51,889 bases of DNA from the NCBI GenBank assembly GCA_022616725.1, contig JAKEEH010000288.1:1-51889 (forward strand), given 5' to 3'. Below the pieces are notes generated by a model that was given only the letters and a program-made list of their open reading frames with translations, was not told the DNA's origin and did not search any database. A program made the translations under genes and the position numbers. Position 1 is the first letter of the stretch; each line of letters starts with the position of its first letter. Below, piece by piece: positions 51,009 to 51,889 of the stretch. The stretch is from Limisphaerales bacterium (lineage in GTDB: Bacteria; Verrucomicrobiota; Verrucomicrobiia; Limisphaerales; JAKEEH01).

Positions 51009-51889
51009 TGCGCGTCCAACTCGCTGAACCTCTCGAACAGGTTGACCGTGTTTTTGTCCGCCATCGCGGCCGCAAGCTCGTTTACTTCGGCGGCTGCGAC
51101 TACTTCCGCCTCGCCAGCCATCCGCGCATCATCAAAGTCCTGCAAGAGCGGGCCGCCGAGGGGCTCGGCGTCTCCGCGTCCCGCATCACGACCGGGAATC
51201 ACTATCTTTACGAGAAGCTGGAAGCGGGATTGACCTGGTTCTTCGGAGTCCAGGGCGCCGTGCTCGCCCCAACGGGTTACACCGCGAACCTGATCGTCGC
51301 CCAGGCTCTCGCAGGCGAATTCTCGCATGCCCTCCTTGACGAGCAGGCTCATCCGAGCCTTCGGGACGCGGCGAAAGCCCTGGACTGCCCGGTGCTTCGC
51401 TACCGGCATCGCGATTCCGCCCACGTCACCACGACAGTCGCCCGCTGCGGGCCTTTGGCCAGGATAATTTTGCTGACAGATGGCGTGTTCGCGCAAGACG
51501 GCTCGTTGGCGCCCTTGCCGGAGTTGCTCAAGGCGCTACCGCGCGACGCCACTCTGCTGCTCGATGACGCTCACGGCGCGGGGGTGCTCGGCAAGCGCGG
51601 GCGCGGGACCCTCGAGCACTTCGGCATCAGCGACCGCCGCGTTGTCCGAACAATCACCTTGAGCAAAGCCTTCGGCGCTTTCGGCGGTGCGGTGCTGGCC
51701 ACAAAAAAGTTGTGCAATGCGATCATTTCGCGCAGCGAGCTTTTCATCGGATCGACCCCAATTCCCCTGCCGGTGGCTGCCGCAGCCGCGGAGGCTCTGG
51801 TGATCGTCAGCGCTTACAGCGACCTGCGGGCGCGCATGGCGCGGAACCTGAAGCTCATCGGCACAGATTTTCCGATTATCTCTTTGATG
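51009..51889 (+). CDS. bioF: 8-amino-7-oxononanoate synthase-like aminotransferase (partial)
   Basis: An open frame from ATG 51009 to the window end, 293 codons with no stop, so the C-terminus is missing. It is a fold-type I PLP enzyme of the alpha-oxoamine synthase family: YFGGCDYFRLASHPRI, SASRITTGNHYLYEKLE, DEQAHPSLRDAAKAL, LLLDDAHGAGVLGKRGRG (PLP Asp/His), and TLSKAFGAFGG with the Schiff-base lysine. BioF joins pimeloyl thioester and alanine in biotin synthesis; glycine C-acetyltransferase is the main alternative. Weak ribosome-binding site. A long minus-strand frame (50882-51496) across it is a shadow. Confidence 0.82.

Noticed and set aside
50882-51496. 204-codon minus-strand open frame
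   Set aside because: Antisense to the bioF-like gene, whose PLP motifs are clear.
1-51889. CRISPR arrays, prophage, integrases, IS elements, tRNA and rRNA genes
   Set aside because: I looked for regularly spaced repeats, transposase-like proteins and cloverleaf-like sequences and saw none. The tRNA check was by eye and is not exhaustive.

Overview
The window is a GC-rich, densely coded piece of bacterial chromosome. Gene content points to a verrucomicrobium, most likely a soil or freshwater subdivision 3 lineage of the Pedosphaera/Limisphaera type; this is inferred from gene style, not from a marker gene. The supporting signs are several secreted proteins that end in the same 'YxVExSxDLxxW...FYRV' module, a TIGR03067-type protein, a secreted DUF1080/LamG-like protein, an ECF sigma factor next to a WD40 Ser/Thr kinase, a standalone AraC helix-turn-helix and hairpin-type dispersed repeats. 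I saw no rRNA, tRNA, CRISPR array, integrase or transposase.

Layout. 1-3645: the tail of a sugar ABC ATPase, a perfect 30-bp inverted repeat, an HpaI-type aldolase, a tiny Cys-rich secreted protein, and a divergent response regulator / histidine-kinase-like pair. 3642-10103 (minus): fur, an Ig-like secreted protein, a four-helix membrane protein, two Fur-like boxes, an outer-membrane barrel, an FMN-binding protein, apbE and recG. Read together this is a probable iron-regulated extracytosolic flavin electron-transfer locus. 10197-18237: an exopolysaccharide locus with two GT2 and one GT4 glycosyltransferases, a methyltransferase, an O-antigen-ligase-like protein with an N-terminal frameshift, a broken polysaccharide deacetylase, an RlpA-like protein and a nucleotidyltransferase-like protein. 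18319-22175: homoserine dehydrogenase, threonine synthase, a 61-residue unknown and aspartate kinase. 22323-31968: secreted small proteins, a cNMP-binding sensor kinase, mutL, a membrane spermidine-synthase-like protein, a radical SAM/B12 protein coupled to a small membrane protein, and a LysR regulator. 32029-36410: ECF sigma factor plus WD40 kinase. 36411-36999: a hairpin-rich gap.

37000-40704 (minus) is the most interesting region. It carries a pol-beta nucleotidyltransferase of RlaP type, an ATP-dependent RNA ligase, an HD-domain/polynucleotide-kinase fusion (HD-Pnk type) and a second, frameshifted RlaP-type nucleotidyltransferase. This is a compact RNA end-healing and sealing cassette, with a perfect 15-bp-arm palindrome upstream. 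41177-47323: two secreted proteins, one of 1689 residues with FG-GAP-like, discoidin-like and helical parts. 47425-51889: an AraC-type regulator, small secreted proteins, a tandem thioredoxin-fold protein, a lipoprotein and the start of a bioF-like gene that runs off the window.

Three genes (10.5, 13.5 and 37.55 kb) carry apparent frameshifts. Whether these are real decay or base-calling errors cannot be settled from the sequence alone.
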